Shown piece by piece: positions 17,476 through 29,010 of a stretch of 64,000 bases of DNA (the first letter of the stretch is position 1; each line of letters begins with the position of its first letter). The notes under the pieces were generated by a model that was not told the origin of the DNA, ran no database searches, and saw only the letters and a program-made list of their open reading frames with translations. The translations under genes were made by a program, and so were the position numbers. Origin of the DNA: Erythrobacter ramosus (lineage in GTDB: Bacteria > Pseudomonadota > Alphaproteobacteria > Sphingomonadales > Sphingomonadaceae); contig NZ_WTYB01000001.1 in assembly GCF_009828055.1 (NCBI RefSeq), forward strand, positions 1,069,183-1,133,182, in the 5' to 3' direction.

Positions 17476-17939
17476 GTCATGCTGAACTTGTTTCAGCATC
17501 TATCCTTCCCACCGCGCCTTCGGTGCCCGAGGAGGAATGGTCCCTGACACAAGTTCAGGGTGACGGGTCCTCAGAGATGGTTGAGCTGCGGCAAACCCAA
17601 CTCCACGGCAAGATCATGCCAGTCGGGGTTTTCGCTCTCGATCAGGTTGATCTTCCATTGCCGATGCCAGCGCTTCAACTGCTTTTCGCGCAAAATGGCC
17701 CGCTCCATGTCGCCGAACAGTTCGTAGCGGACGAGGCGGTGGACCCTATAGCGGCGGGTGAAGCCTTCGATTGTACCGTTGCGGTGCTGCCAAAGCCGCG
17801 CAATCAGATCGCTCGTGACGCCGATGTAAAGCGTGCCGTGCCGCTCGCTAGCAAGCGTGTAGACGCAGGGTTGGCGATCTTGTCGCATGCCTCCGAGGAT
17901 GCGGCACTATGGATGCTGAAACAAGTTCAGCATGACGAG
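17476..17939. mobile_element. GIY-YIG nuclease cassette bounded by perfect 25-bp inverted repeats
   Basis: The 25 bases at 17476-17500 (GTCATGCTGAACTTGTTT...) are repeated exactly, inverted, at 17912-17936. A third, diverged copy of the arm (CTGACACAAGTTCAGGGTGACG) is at 17544-17565, so 17476-17567 by itself resembles a complete small palindromic element like the one at 35237. A GIY-YIG nuclease gene fills the rest. The unit separates ruvA from ruvB and ends inside the ruvB ribosome-binding region. No target duplication was found by eye. Mobility is inferred. Confidence 0.6.
17571..17888 (-). CDS. GIY-YIG family endonuclease-like protein
   Basis: A 105-residue single-domain protein. The N-terminal VYTLAS...GTLYIGVTSDLIARLWQHR (~9-36) contains the GIY-YIG pair, here VYT and YIG, and the catalytic Arg (Arg30). 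ERAILREKQLKRW carries the conserved Glu that binds metal, and KINLIESENPDW closes the family pattern. Proteins of this size (COG2827 type) are predicted structure-specific or repair nucleases of unclear role. It is antisense to the flanking ruvA and ruvB and lies wholly inside a palindrome-bounded cassette, which suggests it travels with the repeat. Confidence 0.88.
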   Translation of the reverse strand: MRQDRQPCVYTLASERHGTLYIGVTSDLIARLWQHRNGTIEGFTRRYRVHRLVRYELFGDMERAILREKQLKRWHRQWKINLIESENPDWHDLAVELGLPQLNHL

Positions 17940-17943
17940 ACTT

Positions 17944-18972
17944 ATGACTGACCCCCTCCACTCCCCCGCCCGCCAGCCCGGCGACCCGGACGCAGCCCTG
18001 CGCCCGCGCCGCCTCGCCGAGTTCGTCGGGCAGGAGGCCGCCAAGGGGAACCTCGCGGTCTTCATCGCCGCCGCGCGCGCGCGTGGGGAGGCGATGGACC
18101 ATACGTTGTTCTTCGGCCCGCCCGGCCTCGGCAAGACGACGCTGGCGCAGATCATCGCGGGCGAGCTTGGCGTCGGCTTCCGCGCCACCTCTGGCCCCGT
18201 CATCGCCAAGGCGGGTGATCTCGCCGCGCTCCTCACCAACCTCGAACCGCATGACGTGCTGTTCATCGACGAAATCCACCGTCTCTCCCCCGTGGTCGAG
18301 GAAGTGCTCTATCCGGCGATGGAGGACCGCGCGCTGGACCTTATCATCGGTGAGGGGCCGTCGGCGCGCTCTGTTCGTATCGACCTGCCGCCCTTCACGC
18401 TCATCGGGGCGACCACCCGGCAGGGCCTGTTGACCACGCCTTTGCGTGACCGCTTCGGCATCCCCGTCAGGCTCAACTTCTACAGCCACGATGAGCTGGA
18501 GCGCGTCGTCACCCGCGCCGCCGGGTTGCTCGGCTTGGCGATCCAGCCTGATGGCGCCCATGAAATCGCCCGCCGCAGCCGTGGCACGCCGCGAGTCGCG
18601 GGGCGCCTGCTCCGCCGCGTGCGCGACTTCGCCGATGTCGCAGGCGCGGCCAGCGTCACCCGCCATGTCGCCGACGAGGCGCTGACCCGGCTTGAGATCG
18701 ACCGGCTCGGGCTTGACGCGATGGACCGGCGCTATCTCACCATGATCGCGACCACCTACAAGGGCGGCCCGGTCGGGATCGAGACGCTGGCGGCGGGCCT
18801 TGCCGAGCCGCGTGATACGGTGGAGGAAGTGGTCGAACCCTACCTCATCCAGCTCGGCCTGATCGCCCGCACGGCCCGTGGGCGGGTGCTGAACGATGGC
18901 GGCTGGGCGCATCTGGAACTGACCCCGCCCAGAGAATCACCCCCCAGCCAGTCAGGCCTGTTCGAGGACTGA
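17944..18972 (+). CDS. ruvB: Holliday junction branch-migration ATPase RuvB
   Basis: A 342-residue AAA+ motor that drives RuvA-bound junction migration. Walker A is [14 protein letters not shown] (~58-71) and Walker B is [12 protein letters not shown] (~107-118); the sensor motif [18 protein letters not shown] and a C-terminal winged helix ([20 protein letters not shown]) follow. Start: ATG at 17944. An earlier in-frame ATG at 17932 lies within the inserted repeat's right arm and would add four residues. No good Shine-Dalgarno is visible, because the cassette occupies that position, so translation may have been altered by the insertion. Confidence 0.95.
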   Translation: MTDPLHSPARQPGDPDAALRPRRLAEFVGQEAAKGNLAVFIAAARARGEAMDHTLFFGPPGLGKTTLAQIIAGELGVGFRATSGPVIAKAGDLAALLTNLEPHDVLFIDEIHRLSPVVEEVLYPAMEDRALDLIIGEGPSARSVRIDLPPFTLIGATTRQGLLTTPLRDRFGIPVRLNFYSHDELERVVTRAAGLLGLAIQPDGAHEIARRSRGTPRVAGRLLRRVRDFADVAGAASVTRHVADEALTRLEIDRLGLDAMDRRYLTMIATTYKGGPVGIETLAAGLAEPRDTVEEVVEPYLIQLGLIARTARGRVLNDGGWAHLELTPPRESPPSQSGLFED

Positions 18973-19200
18973 TCCCCGGCCACCGGTTAACCAATCGGCT
19001 AACCGAACCCCTGTTTTCGGTGCCAGTTCGGGACAGCGCGCCCGAAATCCCGCGATTTCCGGCCGATTCCCGACGCTCCCGGCCCTCCGGTGTGGTTAAG
19101 CGGATTGCCCGCCAGCGCCTTCTGACATCAAAAGAACGCTGGATTTGGGGGAAGTGCGGACAGTCCGCATCCATCCCACAGGCAAACAGGGTTACCGACT

Positions 19201-20727
19201 ATGTCGCTCAAACTGGCCATCGCGAAGCTTTCCGCCGCTGCTGCGGGTGTCGCATTGTTGCAAGGCGGCGCCGTGCGCATGGCCGAGCCGATGAACACCG
19301 CCGCGCCGGATTACTCGACCAACATTGACGGCAAGCTCGTGGCGGTCGATCCGGTGACCGGGGCGCGCTACATCAAGACGCGTGAGCGCGACATTCCGAT
19401 GCCGGAACAGCGCCGCCGCCGGATTGTCGAGCGCACGATCGAATGTCAGCCGGTCGGCCCCGCTGGCACGGTCGCTGCGGCAAGCGCGCCTGCCGGGGCC
19501 ACCCAGGCCTATTTCGATGCCAATGAATGTCCGCCGATCACGCAGATGGCCTATATGCCTGCGCCGCTTCCGCCGCTTCCGCCGATTTCAGGCGGCGGCG
19601 GAGTTGGCGGCGGCTGGGGCGGCGGCTTCGGCGGCGGCTTTGGTGGCGGTTTCGGGGGCGGCTTCTTTGGCGGCTTCTTCGGCGGCGGCGGTTCGTCCTC
19701 GGGCGATGTGTCGGTCTCGACCACCACTTCGACTTCGGGCGGTAGCAGCAGCAGCGGATCGAGCGGCGTCGTCGTCGATATCGACATCGATAACTCCACT
19801 TCGACCACCTCGTCCTCGGGCCAGATCAGTTCGTCCACGACCTCGTCGTCAGGCCAGATCAGTTCTTCTACCGGGCAGGTTTCGACCTCGACTTCGACCG
19901 GGCAGGTTTCTTCCAGCACCGGAGCGGTGTCGAGCACCAGCACCTCTGGCAACGTCAGTTCTTCGACCGGCGCGGTATCTTCCAGCACTGGCGCGGTGTC
20001 TTCCAGCACAGGCGCTGTCTCGTCGAGCACCGGCGCCGTGTCGTCGAGCACGGGCGCGGTGTCGAGTTCCTCGGGCAATGTCTCCAGCTCGTCCGGCAAC
20101 GTGTCCAGTTCTTCGGGGAATGTCAGCTCCTCGACCGGCGCGGTGACATCCTCGGGATCGTCCTCGTCGTCTTCTTCGTCGAGCTCTTCCTCGTCGTCCT
20201 CTTCGTCCTCGTCCTCGTCGGGCGGCGGCAGCAGCGGCAAGCCGGGCGGCAGCTCGGGCCATCCGGGCGGCACTTCTTCGGGCGGTTCGGGTTCGTCAGG
20301 CTCGTCCTCCGGTTCGTCGGGTTCGAGCTCCTCGGGCGGCAGCAGCGGGTCTTCGGGTAGCAGCTCGTCTTCATCGTCGGGTAGCAGCTCGTCCTCGTCG
20401 TCGGGCAGCAGCAGCTCCTCGTCTTCGGGCGGCGCGACCAGCGGCGGTAGCACTTCGGGTGACATGACCAGCAGCACCAGCGGTAGCTCCTCGTCCTCGA
20501 CTTCGTCTTCGAGCAGCTCCAGCGGCTCGTCGGGCAGCAGTGGGTCTTCGGGGTCGAGCTCCTCGTCGGGCAGCAGCAGCTCCTCGTCTTCTTCCTCTTC
20601 GTCGAGCAGCAGCAGTGGCAGCAGCTCCTCCTCCTCGGGCGGTCACGACGTGCCGGCCCCGCCGATGACGATCCTGTTCGGCCTTGCTGCTGCCGCCATC
20701 CTCGGGCGCCGCAAGTTCCTCGGCTAA
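19201..20727 (+). CDS. Ser/Gly-rich surface protein with PEP-CTERM-like C-terminus
   Basis: 508 residues. The start region (~1-25) is weakly hydrophobic and may be a signal peptide. Residues ~30-120 are an ordinary-looking domain with two Cys in ECQPVG and NECPPI. A Gly-rich block (GGGFGGGFGGG..., ~130-160) follows, then ~320 residues almost entirely Ser with Gly, Thr and Val, including tandem SSTGAVS units (~240-290). The end, VPAPPMTILFGLAAAAILGRRKF, has the proline motif, hydrophobic helix and Arg-rich tail of PEP-CTERM/exosortase sorting signals. Long Ser tracts suggest a glycosylated surface linker. No exosortase is in the window. Function unknown. Confidence 0.75.
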   Translation: MSLKLAIAKLSAAAAGVALLQGGAVRMAEPMNTAAPDYSTNIDGKLVAVDPVTGARYIKTRERDIPMPEQRRRRIVERTIECQPVGPAGTVAAASAPAGATQAYFDANECPPITQMAYMPAPLPPLPPISGGGGVGGGWGGGFGGGFGGGFGGGFFGGFFGGGGSSSGDVSVSTTTSTSGGSSSSGSSGVVVDIDIDNSTSTTSSSGQISSSTTSSSGQISSSTGQVSTSTSTGQVSSSTGAVSSTSTSGNVSSSTGAVSSSTGAVSSSTGAVSSSTGAVSSSTGAVSSSSGNVSSSSGNVSSSSGNVSSSTGAVTSSGSSSSSSSSSSSSSSSSSSSSSGGGSSGKPGGSSGHPGGTSSGGSGSSGSSSGSSGSSSSGGSSGSSGSSSSSSSGSSSSSSSGSSSSSSSGGATSGGSTSGDMTSSTSGSSSSSTSSSSSSSGSSGSSGSSGSSSSSGSSSSSSSSSSSSSSSGSSSSSSGGHDVPAPPMTILFGLAAAAILGRRKFLG

Positions 20728-20747
20728 ACCGGGACGGTCAGACACAA

Positions 20748-20782
20748 CAAAAGGGGCGGCCTGATCGGGCCGCCCCTTTTCG
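20748..20782. terminator. bidirectional intrinsic terminator
   Basis: AAAAGGGGCGGCC pairs with GGCCGCCCCTTTT around a short loop, with A-rich left and T-rich right flanks. It serves the Ser-rich gene and the rhodanese gene, which converge here. Confidence 0.85.
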
Positions 20783-20803
20783 TTTGCGTTTCAGATGAGT
20801 GGC

Positions 20804-21328
20804 TTAAGGCTTGTCGACCGGCTGCTGCGCGGCTTCCCAGGCAAGCATCCCGCCTTCGAGATGCTCGACCGGCTCGCCCGTAACCGCGGCCAGTTTCTCG
20901 CCCGCCATCGCCGAGCGGCGGCCCGAGCGGCAATAGAGCACGACCTCGCGCCCATCCGACAGGTCGAGCGCGGTGGGATCGAACTGGTCGAGCGGGATGT
21001 GTTCAGCGCCAGGGATCACGCCCTCGGCCACTTCGGCAGTGGTGCGCACGTCGATCAGGCGGATATTGCCCTTCTCAAGCCGCGCGGCCAGTTGTTCCGG
21101 CGTAAGCGCGATCAGCGGAGCGGGGGCTGCCGGAGCCGGCACCGCCGAATCGTCCGCCGCGCCTTCACTTACCCCGGCCATCGCCAGTTCAAAGCCCAGC
21201 GGCGCAGACGGCCCCTTGCGGCCCTCGCTCGCCCCGCTGCCTTCGCCGCCGCAGGCCGACAGCGCCAGCAGAACGGGCGCAAGCGGCAGAGCGGGTGCAA
21301 GCAAAAGGGCGAGGCGGGCTGACGTCAT
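20804..21328 (-). CDS. rhodanese-domain lipoprotein
   Basis: A 174-residue protein. A signal peptide ends in the lipobox LSAC (Cys27), so the protein is probably anchored in the envelope. A Gly/Ser/Ala linker leads to a rhodanese fold (~75-170): LIDVRTTAEVAEGVIPGAEHIPLDQF and the active-site loop LYCRSGRRS, whose Cys would carry persulfide sulfur. The exported location suggests a role in periplasmic sulfur transfer or thiol chemistry, not cytosolic sulfur relay. It is 8 bases downstream of acnA on the same strand and may be co-transcribed. Confidence 0.88.
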   Translation of the reverse strand: MTSARLALLLAPALPLAPVLLALSACGGEGSGASEGRKGPSAPLGFELAMAGVSEGAADDSAVPAPAAPAPLIALTPEQLAARLEKGNIRLIDVRTTAEVAEGVIPGAEHIPLDQFDPTALDLSDGREVVLYCRSGRRSAMAGEKLAAVTGEPVEHLEGGMLAWEAAQQPVDKP

Positions 21329-21336
21329 GCCGCTCC

Positions 21337-24009
<2,673 letters not shown>

Positions 24010-24138
24010 GGGAGGGTTCCATCCTTATGATTAGACCCGCCCCCGATCCACCAAGGGCGCGGTTTTCGAGGGCGCACTGCGCTTTCAGACGCGCGAGGTC
24101 AAGGGGGGCAAGGGGCTTACGGCCCTTGGCAAAAGGTC

Positions 24139-25029
24139 TTAGCTGGCGGCGACCGGCGCGGGGCGGCTTGGGCGGGTGGCGAGCCAGCATCCGCCGACGA
24201 TCAGCGCCGTCCCGGCGAGTGTCGGCAGGGTCACCGCTTCGCGGAAGAACAGCCAGCCAAAGATGCTGGCCCAGACAAAGCCCGAATATTCGGTCGGCAC
24301 CAGCACATTCGCCTCGGCCCGCGCATAGGCCCAGGCGATGGCGAGCGATCCCGCCACCGTCAGCGCGCCCGCCGCCAGCAGCGGCACCAAGGCGTCGCCC
24401 GATGGCGTCTCCCACAGAAGGGGGGCGAGCGTCAGCAGCACCAGCCCGCCAATCCCGCTGTGAAAGGTCGCGATCTCCAATGGCCCGGCCACCTGCGCCT
24501 GCCGCCGGATGACGATGAAGTTATAGGCATAGAGCAGCGCCGAGATGAACAGCGAGGCAACGCCCAACGCCGCGCCTTCATCAAACTCTCCCTGACCGAT
24601 CCGTCCGCCGACAATCACCAGCGTGCCCGCAAAGCCGAGCACGCTCGCGCCAATCGCCGCGCGACTGATCACCTCACCCAGCAGCACGCGGGCAAGATAG
24701 AGCGCAATCAGCGGGGCGATGAAGCTCAAGGCAATCGCCTCGGCTAGCGGCAGCAGGGTCAGCGAGAAGAAGAAAGTCAGCGCCATGAAGGCCGATACCA
24801 CCCCGCGGGTCAGGTGCAGCTTCCACACCGGCCGGCTCGGCATGGCCGGCCCGCGCGACAGCCACACCGGCGCGATCAACGCAGCGCCGATGAAGGCGCG
24901 GAGGACCGTGGCGGTATAGGCGCCGATCAGCAACGCGGCCTCTTTCATGAAGGCATCCATCAGCGACAGGAAGCCCACGCCCGCCAGCGCAGCGGCAAAG
25001 GGCAGCAGAGAATGATGGCGCGGCGGCAT
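24139..25029 (-). CDS. EamA/DMT-family membrane transporter
   Basis: A 296-residue protein with ten hydrophobic helices arranged as two EamA repeats of five (~10-145 and ~150-285), the architecture of drug/metabolite exporters. The second repeat ends EYSGFVWASIFGWLFFREAVTLPTLAGTALIVGGCWLA, the typical EamA signature. The cargo cannot be predicted. It lies downstream of nothing in its direction and is divergent from the L,D-transpeptidase gene, so it is likely its own transcript. Confidence 0.88.
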   Translation of the reverse strand: MPPRHHSLLPFAAALAGVGFLSLMDAFMKEAALLIGAYTATVLRAFIGAALIAPVWLSRGPAMPSRPVWKLHLTRGVVSAFMALTFFFSLTLLPLAEAIALSFIAPLIALYLARVLLGEVISRAAIGASVLGFAGTLVIVGGRIGQGEFDEGAALGVASLFISALLYAYNFIVIRRQAQVAGPLEIATFHSGIGGLVLLTLAPLLWETPSGDALVPLLAAGALTVAGSLAIAWAYARAEANVLVPTEYSGFVWASIFGWLFFREAVTLPTLAGTALIVGGCWLATRPSRPAPVAAS

Positions 25030-25202
25030 GGGCGCTCCTTAAGCGCAGGTGGCCCCAAGGTCACGCCAAGGACACAGGGGTGTGAACATTAATCCAGGTG
25101 AAAGCCAAGGTGGTTGATAGGAGCAAGGCTGAGAATGTATGCAGCTTGCGACGGTTATTGGTCGCGATCCCAAGCGGCACAGGGCGAAAAGGCAGTATCG
25201 AG

Positions 25203-26582
25203 ATGAAGTTTCCCGGCAAATTGGTAGGTGGCATCAGTGCCGCAGCGCTCGTGGCGAGTGCGGCGCTGGCTCAGGAGAGCAGCACGCCTGCCCCGGCCAA
25301 CCCCGCGCCTGCACGCAGCCAGAGCACGGGTACTCCCCAACCCGCCACGCTTCCGCCGCAGGGCGAATCTGTCGCCGAGGCTTTCGCTCAGCCGGTGTTC
25401 GAGCCGCTGTTGCAGGCATGGACAGTGGGTCAGGCAACGCGGCTGGTCGCTGTGATCGAGGGGATCGGCGCCGAAGGGCTCGAACCCAAGGACTATGATC
25501 TTGAACCGCTCAAGGTCGCACTGGCGTCCGGCCCGTCGAAGGAATTGAACGAACTCGCCTCGCAAAGCTTCGTGTGGCTGGTCGAAGATCTGCGCGACGG
25601 ACGCACCCCGATGGATGCGCGCGAGCAGTGGTTCGTGGTCGATCCTGACCGTGATCTCTACCCCGCCGGCAAGATCATGGCCGAAGCACTGGCGAGCGGC
25701 GATATCGCCGGCACGTTGGCCAAGCTCAACCCGACCCACCCCGATTATGCCAAGCTCAAGACGGAACTCGCCGCGACATCGGACGGCCAGACCGCCAAGC
25801 GCAAGCTGATCCGCGCCAATATGGATCGCTGGCGCTGGCTGCAACGGGATCTGGGTTCGCAATATCTGATCACCAACGTGCCGGAATTCCAGCTGCGGTT
25901 GACGGTGAAGAACCGCATCATCAGCACCTACCGCACCATCGTCGGCAAGCCCGGCCGCACCGCGACGCCGCAGCTTGCCGAAATGGTCGAAGGCGTGGTG
26001 TTCAACCCGACCTGGACCGTACCGCAGTCGATCGTGAAGGGCGAAGGCCTGGGCGCCCGCGTGCTCGCCAACCCCGCCTGGGGCAAGCGCAACGGCTATG
26101 TCGCGACCAAGGGCGCGAACGGTTACATCACCGTGGTGCAGCAGCCGGGGCCGGGCAATTCGCTGGGGCAGATGAAGCTCGAAATGCCCAATGCCCACGC
26201 GATCTTCTTCCACGACACGCCATCCCGCCACCTGTTCGGCGCCGATTTCCGGGCTTTGAGCCACGGCTGCGTGCGGACCGAACGCGCGCTGGAACTGGCG
26301 ATGACAATGGCGATCCTCGGCAAGGGCGCGACCAAGGACGAGGCGGTCGCGATCTCGACCTCGGGCAAATACACCAAGGTGATGCTCGAAAAACAGTGGC
26401 CCGCTTATATCACCTATTTCACGATGGCATCCGACATCAACGGCCAGATGGCGACCTTCAAGGACATCTACGGCCGCGATACCAAGGTGCTCGCCAGCCT
26501 CGACAAGCCGCGCGTGCGCAACCGCACCAGCGTGCCGACCGACGAGGTGATCGTGATCGAAGATGATTTGCAGGACAGCTAG
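25203..26582 (+). CDS. YcbB-like L,D-transpeptidase (YkuD domain)
   Basis: A 459-residue exported enzyme of cell-wall crosslinking. The ATG at 25203 opens a signal peptide (MKFPGKLVGGISAAALVASAALAQ); a frame extension to 25098 adds only unlikely residues. The N-terminal half contains a peptidoglycan-binding-like region (AEGLEPKDYDLEPLKVAL) and TAKRKLIRANMDRWRWLQRDLGSQYLITNVPEFQLRL, as in YcbB. The YkuD catalytic motif HDTPSRHLFGADFRALSHGCVRT (~330-352) holds the nucleophilic Cys. This makes 3-3 crosslinks or links proteins to peptidoglycan in relatives. Confidence 0.92.
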   Translation: MKFPGKLVGGISAAALVASAALAQESSTPAPANPAPARSQSTGTPQPATLPPQGESVAEAFAQPVFEPLLQAWTVGQATRLVAVIEGIGAEGLEPKDYDLEPLKVALASGPSKELNELASQSFVWLVEDLRDGRTPMDAREQWFVVDPDRDLYPAGKIMAEALASGDIAGTLAKLNPTHPDYAKLKTELAATSDGQTAKRKLIRANMDRWRWLQRDLGSQYLITNVPEFQLRLTVKNRIISTYRTIVGKPGRTATPQLAEMVEGVVFNPTWTVPQSIVKGEGLGARVLANPAWGKRNGYVATKGANGYITVVQQPGPGNSLGQMKLEMPNAHAIFFHDTPSRHLFGADFRALSHGCVRTERALELAMTMAILGKGATKDEAVAISTSGKYTKVMLEKQWPAYITYFTMASDINGQMATFKDIYGRDTKVLASLDKPRVRNRTSVPTDEVIVIEDDLQDS

Positions 26583-26600
26583 GCCGGCGGCCGTAGCGCC

Positions 26601-27302
26601 CTAGTAAGCGCTGATCGCCGGGCGGGGGTAGAGATCAAGCGGCTGACGCTCGATCATCGCCAGTTCGGGCACGGGCTGGATGCTGCCGTCTTCCTCCAGC
26701 CCCAGCGAATCGGCGAACAGCAAGCGCCCGCCGGACAGGTGCATCAGCGCCACGCGGAACTGTTCCTCGCCCATCGCGAAGCACCCGTTGGAGCGGCCGA
26801 GACGGCCCCATTTCTCCAAGTGGCTGCTCTCGGCATAGTCCGCGCGGTGCATCACGATGTAGCGTTGCAGCGCGGCGTTGTTGGTGTTGTCCAGACCGCC
26901 GAGGCGGACTGAGGTGCCATAGCGACCCTTGTACCATTCCCACGTGACGTAAGCGCCGCGGCTGGTCGCGTTGGAGCCTTCGGTGTTCGAGAATTGCTTG
27001 AGCCAGCCGTCATGCTGCGGGTCGGAACCCATGCCGTGGCTGACGTGGTAGGACTGGACTTCGGCGCGTTCGAGATTGACGAAGTGGAAGCGCGGCTTGG
27101 CCGAATGGAGGCCGAAATCGGCAATGCCGACAATGTCGTGCTTCCAGATCGCGTTGCCTGCGCGCAGCAGTTCGCGCTTGGCGATGTCGAACAGGATGCG
27201 GTCCCGCGGGGATCCGGGGGCGACCGACGCAAACAGGCGGGATGGCAGCGCCAATGCTGCCCCCGCTGCCAGAGTGCCTTTCAGAAGATCCCGACGCTTC
27301 AT
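26601..27302 (-). CDS. murein L,D-transpeptidase catalytic-domain protein (YkuD_2 type)
   Basis: A 233-residue protein. The N-terminus MKRRDLLKGTLAAGAALALPSRLFA has a twin-arginine-like start and signal. The body matches the second L,D-transpeptidase family: FADFGLHSAKPRFHFVNLE..., SHGMGSDPQHDGWLKQFSNTEGSNATSRGAYVT and the motif GRSNGCFAM, containing the catalytic Cys. It converges with the YcbB-like gene, the two stops being 18 bases apart. The two represent different families of similar activity, so they probably are not duplicates. Confidence 0.88.
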   Translation of the reverse strand: MKRRDLLKGTLAAGAALALPSRLFASVAPGSPRDRILFDIAKRELLRAGNAIWKHDIVGIADFGLHSAKPRFHFVNLERAEVQSYHVSHGMGSDPQHDGWLKQFSNTEGSNATSRGAYVTWEWYKGRYGTSVRLGGLDNTNNAALQRYIVMHRADYAESSHLEKWGRLGRSNGCFAMGEEQFRVALMHLSGGRLLFADSLGLEEDGSIQPVPELAMIERQPLDLYPRPAISAY

Positions 27303-27371
27303 TGAACCGTAACGTAAACCGCGCCGCTTGCGTTCCCAATGGGGCGGCTAACGGTTCATCGCAACTATGGC

Positions 27372-28340
27372 TCACTTCGTGGAGGTTGGTGTCGGAAACG
27401 CGCTGTTTGCCTCGGCCATTGTCAGCATCGAGGCGGCATGGCGGGCGGCGACGATGCGCGGATCATCGCCGTAACCACCCCCCAACGCGCTCGCCACCGG
27501 AACGCCACGGCGGCGGGATTCGCCGATGATGAAGCGGTCGCGCAGCGCCAACCCGGCATCGGTCAGCGCCAGCCGCCCCAGCTTGTCGTCACCATGCGGA
27601 TCGACGCCCGCCTGATACAGCTCGAAGTCGGGCGCGAACTCGGCGAACACCTGCGGCAGGTGCCGGGTGAGCGCTTCCATGTAGCCATCGTCGTCCACCC
27701 CGTCTGGCAGGCCGACATCGCGGCTGGAGCGGGCCTTCCTGACTGGGAAGTTCTTCTCGGCGTGCAGCGAGAGCGTGAAGATGTCCTCCCGGCCGGCGGT
27801 GAGGCTGGCGGTGCCGTCGCCCTGATGGACGTCAAGGTCGACGATCAGCACGCGCGCCGCGTGGGCTTCAGCGATCAGGCGGTTGGCGGTGACGGCGAGG
27901 TCGTTGAACACGCAGTACCCCGCGCCCGTGTCATGCAGCGCATGGTGGCTCCCGGCGGCGGAGTTGGCGGCGTAGCCATGCTGGCGGGCGAGCTGGGCCG
28001 CGAGCCAGGTGCCACCGTTGGTGTGGCGCACGCGGCTGGTGATCGCGGGGGTGACGGGGAAGCCGATCCGGCGTTCCTTGTCGCGTGGAACCTCGGCGCG
28101 GAAGACCTGATCGACGTAATCCGGGCAATGCACCGCTTCGAGCCATTCGCGCGGCATGGGCTGCGGCGCGTGCTCGGTGATGGGCGCTCCGCTCGTGCGC
28201 AGCTCCTCCATGACCAGGTAGTACTTGTCGAAGCGGAACGTGCCGCGATCCGGTCGCGGCGCCCCGTGCCCAGCAGCGTAGTCGGCGTGGTGGACGACGT
28301 GGAGTATCTCAGGCCGCCCGTCCCGCCGTGTTGGAGACAC
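27372..28340 (-). CDS. histone-deacetylase-family hydrolase
   Basis: About 322 residues of the arginase/deacetylase fold. The metal and active-site motifs are [21 protein letters not shown] (tandem His and Gly-rich loop), [15 protein letters not shown] (Asp/His metal ligands) and the distal [14 protein letters not shown] (Asp ligand), then GGGYG. Bacterial members act on acetylated polyamines or other acyl amides, or on acetoin-related targets; the substrate is unknown here. Start uncertain: no ATG is well placed; the GTG at 28340 was chosen, with the conserved region beginning near [10 protein letters not shown]. Confidence 0.85.
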   Translation of the reverse strand: MSPTRRDGRPEILHVVHHADYAAGHGAPRPDRGTFRFDKYYLVMEELRTSGAPITEHAPQPMPREWLEAVHCPDYVDQVFRAEVPRDKERRIGFPVTPAITSRVRHTNGGTWLAAQLARQHGYAANSAAGSHHALHDTGAGYCVFNDLAVTANRLIAEAHAARVLIVDLDVHQGDGTASLTAGREDIFTLSLHAEKNFPVRKARSSRDVGLPDGVDDDGYMEALTRHLPQVFAEFAPDFELYQAGVDPHGDDKLGRLALTDAGLALRDRFIIGESRRRGVPVASALGGGYGDDPRIVAARHAASMLTMAEANSAFPTPTSTK

Positions 28341-28464
28341 ATGAGACACAGTCCAGAACCAGAAAACCACCCTCCGCACGGCCCCATGCGAAATACCGGC
28401 GGTCAAAGGGCGGCAGCAGTGTCATTTGCAAGGCCATGCCATGTTCGCAGGCTGTAGGACAGCG

Positions 28465-29010
28465 TCAGAAATAGCCCGAATGCTCGGCGAGAATCTTCAC
28501 TCCCAGCCCGATCAGGATGATCCCGCCCGCACGTTCGGCCCATTCGCCAAGGTGGTCGCCCGCGCGGCGGCCCAGCGCCACGCCCGCGCCGCTCATGACG
28601 AAGGTGACGATCCCGATCAGCGCCACGGCCAGCCACGGCGACACGCCGAGCGCGGGCAGGGTGATCCCCGCCGCCAGCGCATCGATACTGGTGGCCACAC
28701 CGGCGATCAGCAAGGTGCGCCCGGTCAGCGCGCGCGCGGCTTCCTCGTCGCCCACGTGCCCGCCCAACATCCGTACCCCGAGAAAGGTCAGCAGGCCGAA
28801 TGCAATCCAGTGATCCACCGCCTCGACATAGATCAGCGCCACTGCGCCGATCACCCATCCGGCGAGCGGCATCAGCGCCTGAAACACCCCGAAGGTGAGC
28901 GCAATGGCCAGCCCACCGCGCAGCGAGGGCCGGAACTTCGCGCCTTGTGTGAGGGCGACCGCAAAGGCGTCCATCGCCAGCGCGACCGCGAGCAACAGGG
29001 CTTCGATCAT
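28465..29010 (-). CDS. mntP: manganese efflux pump MntP
   Basis: A 181-residue protein with six hydrophobic helices in two repeats of three. Both repeats carry the MntP acidic motifs in helices: AMDAFAVALTQG (~13-24) and ATSIDALAAGITLP (~106-119), the Asp residues thought to coordinate Mn2+. It overlaps the upstream thioredoxin-like gene by four bases (ATGA), so the two are translationally coupled. No yybP-ykoY-type leader could be recognised because the gene has no leader of its own. Confidence 0.93.
   Translation of the reverse strand: MIEALLLAVALAMDAFAVALTQGAKFRPSLRGGLAIALTFGVFQALMPLAGWVIGAVALIYVEAVDHWIAFGLLTFLGVRMLGGHVGDEEAARALTGRTLLIAGVATSIDALAAGITLPALGVSPWLAVALIGIVTFVMSGAGVALGRRAGDHLGEWAERAGGIILIGLGVKILAEHSGYF

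Noticed and set aside
17932..17943. ruvB start at 17932
   Set aside because: That ATG is part of the inserted repeat's right arm; the ATG at 17944 matches the usual RuvB N-terminus length, although translation from both cannot be excluded.
19551..20477. A 308-residue acidic, Pro/Asp/Glu-rich frame opposite the Ser-rich gene
   Set aside because: The reverse complement of Ser codons TCG/TCC/AGC read in another frame gives Asp, Glu and Pro; the plus-strand reading has a sorting signal and start.
25098..25202. Longer start of the YcbB-like L,D-transpeptidase
   Set aside because: It would place 35 hydrophilic residues before a normal signal peptide, and the ATG at 25203 fits better.
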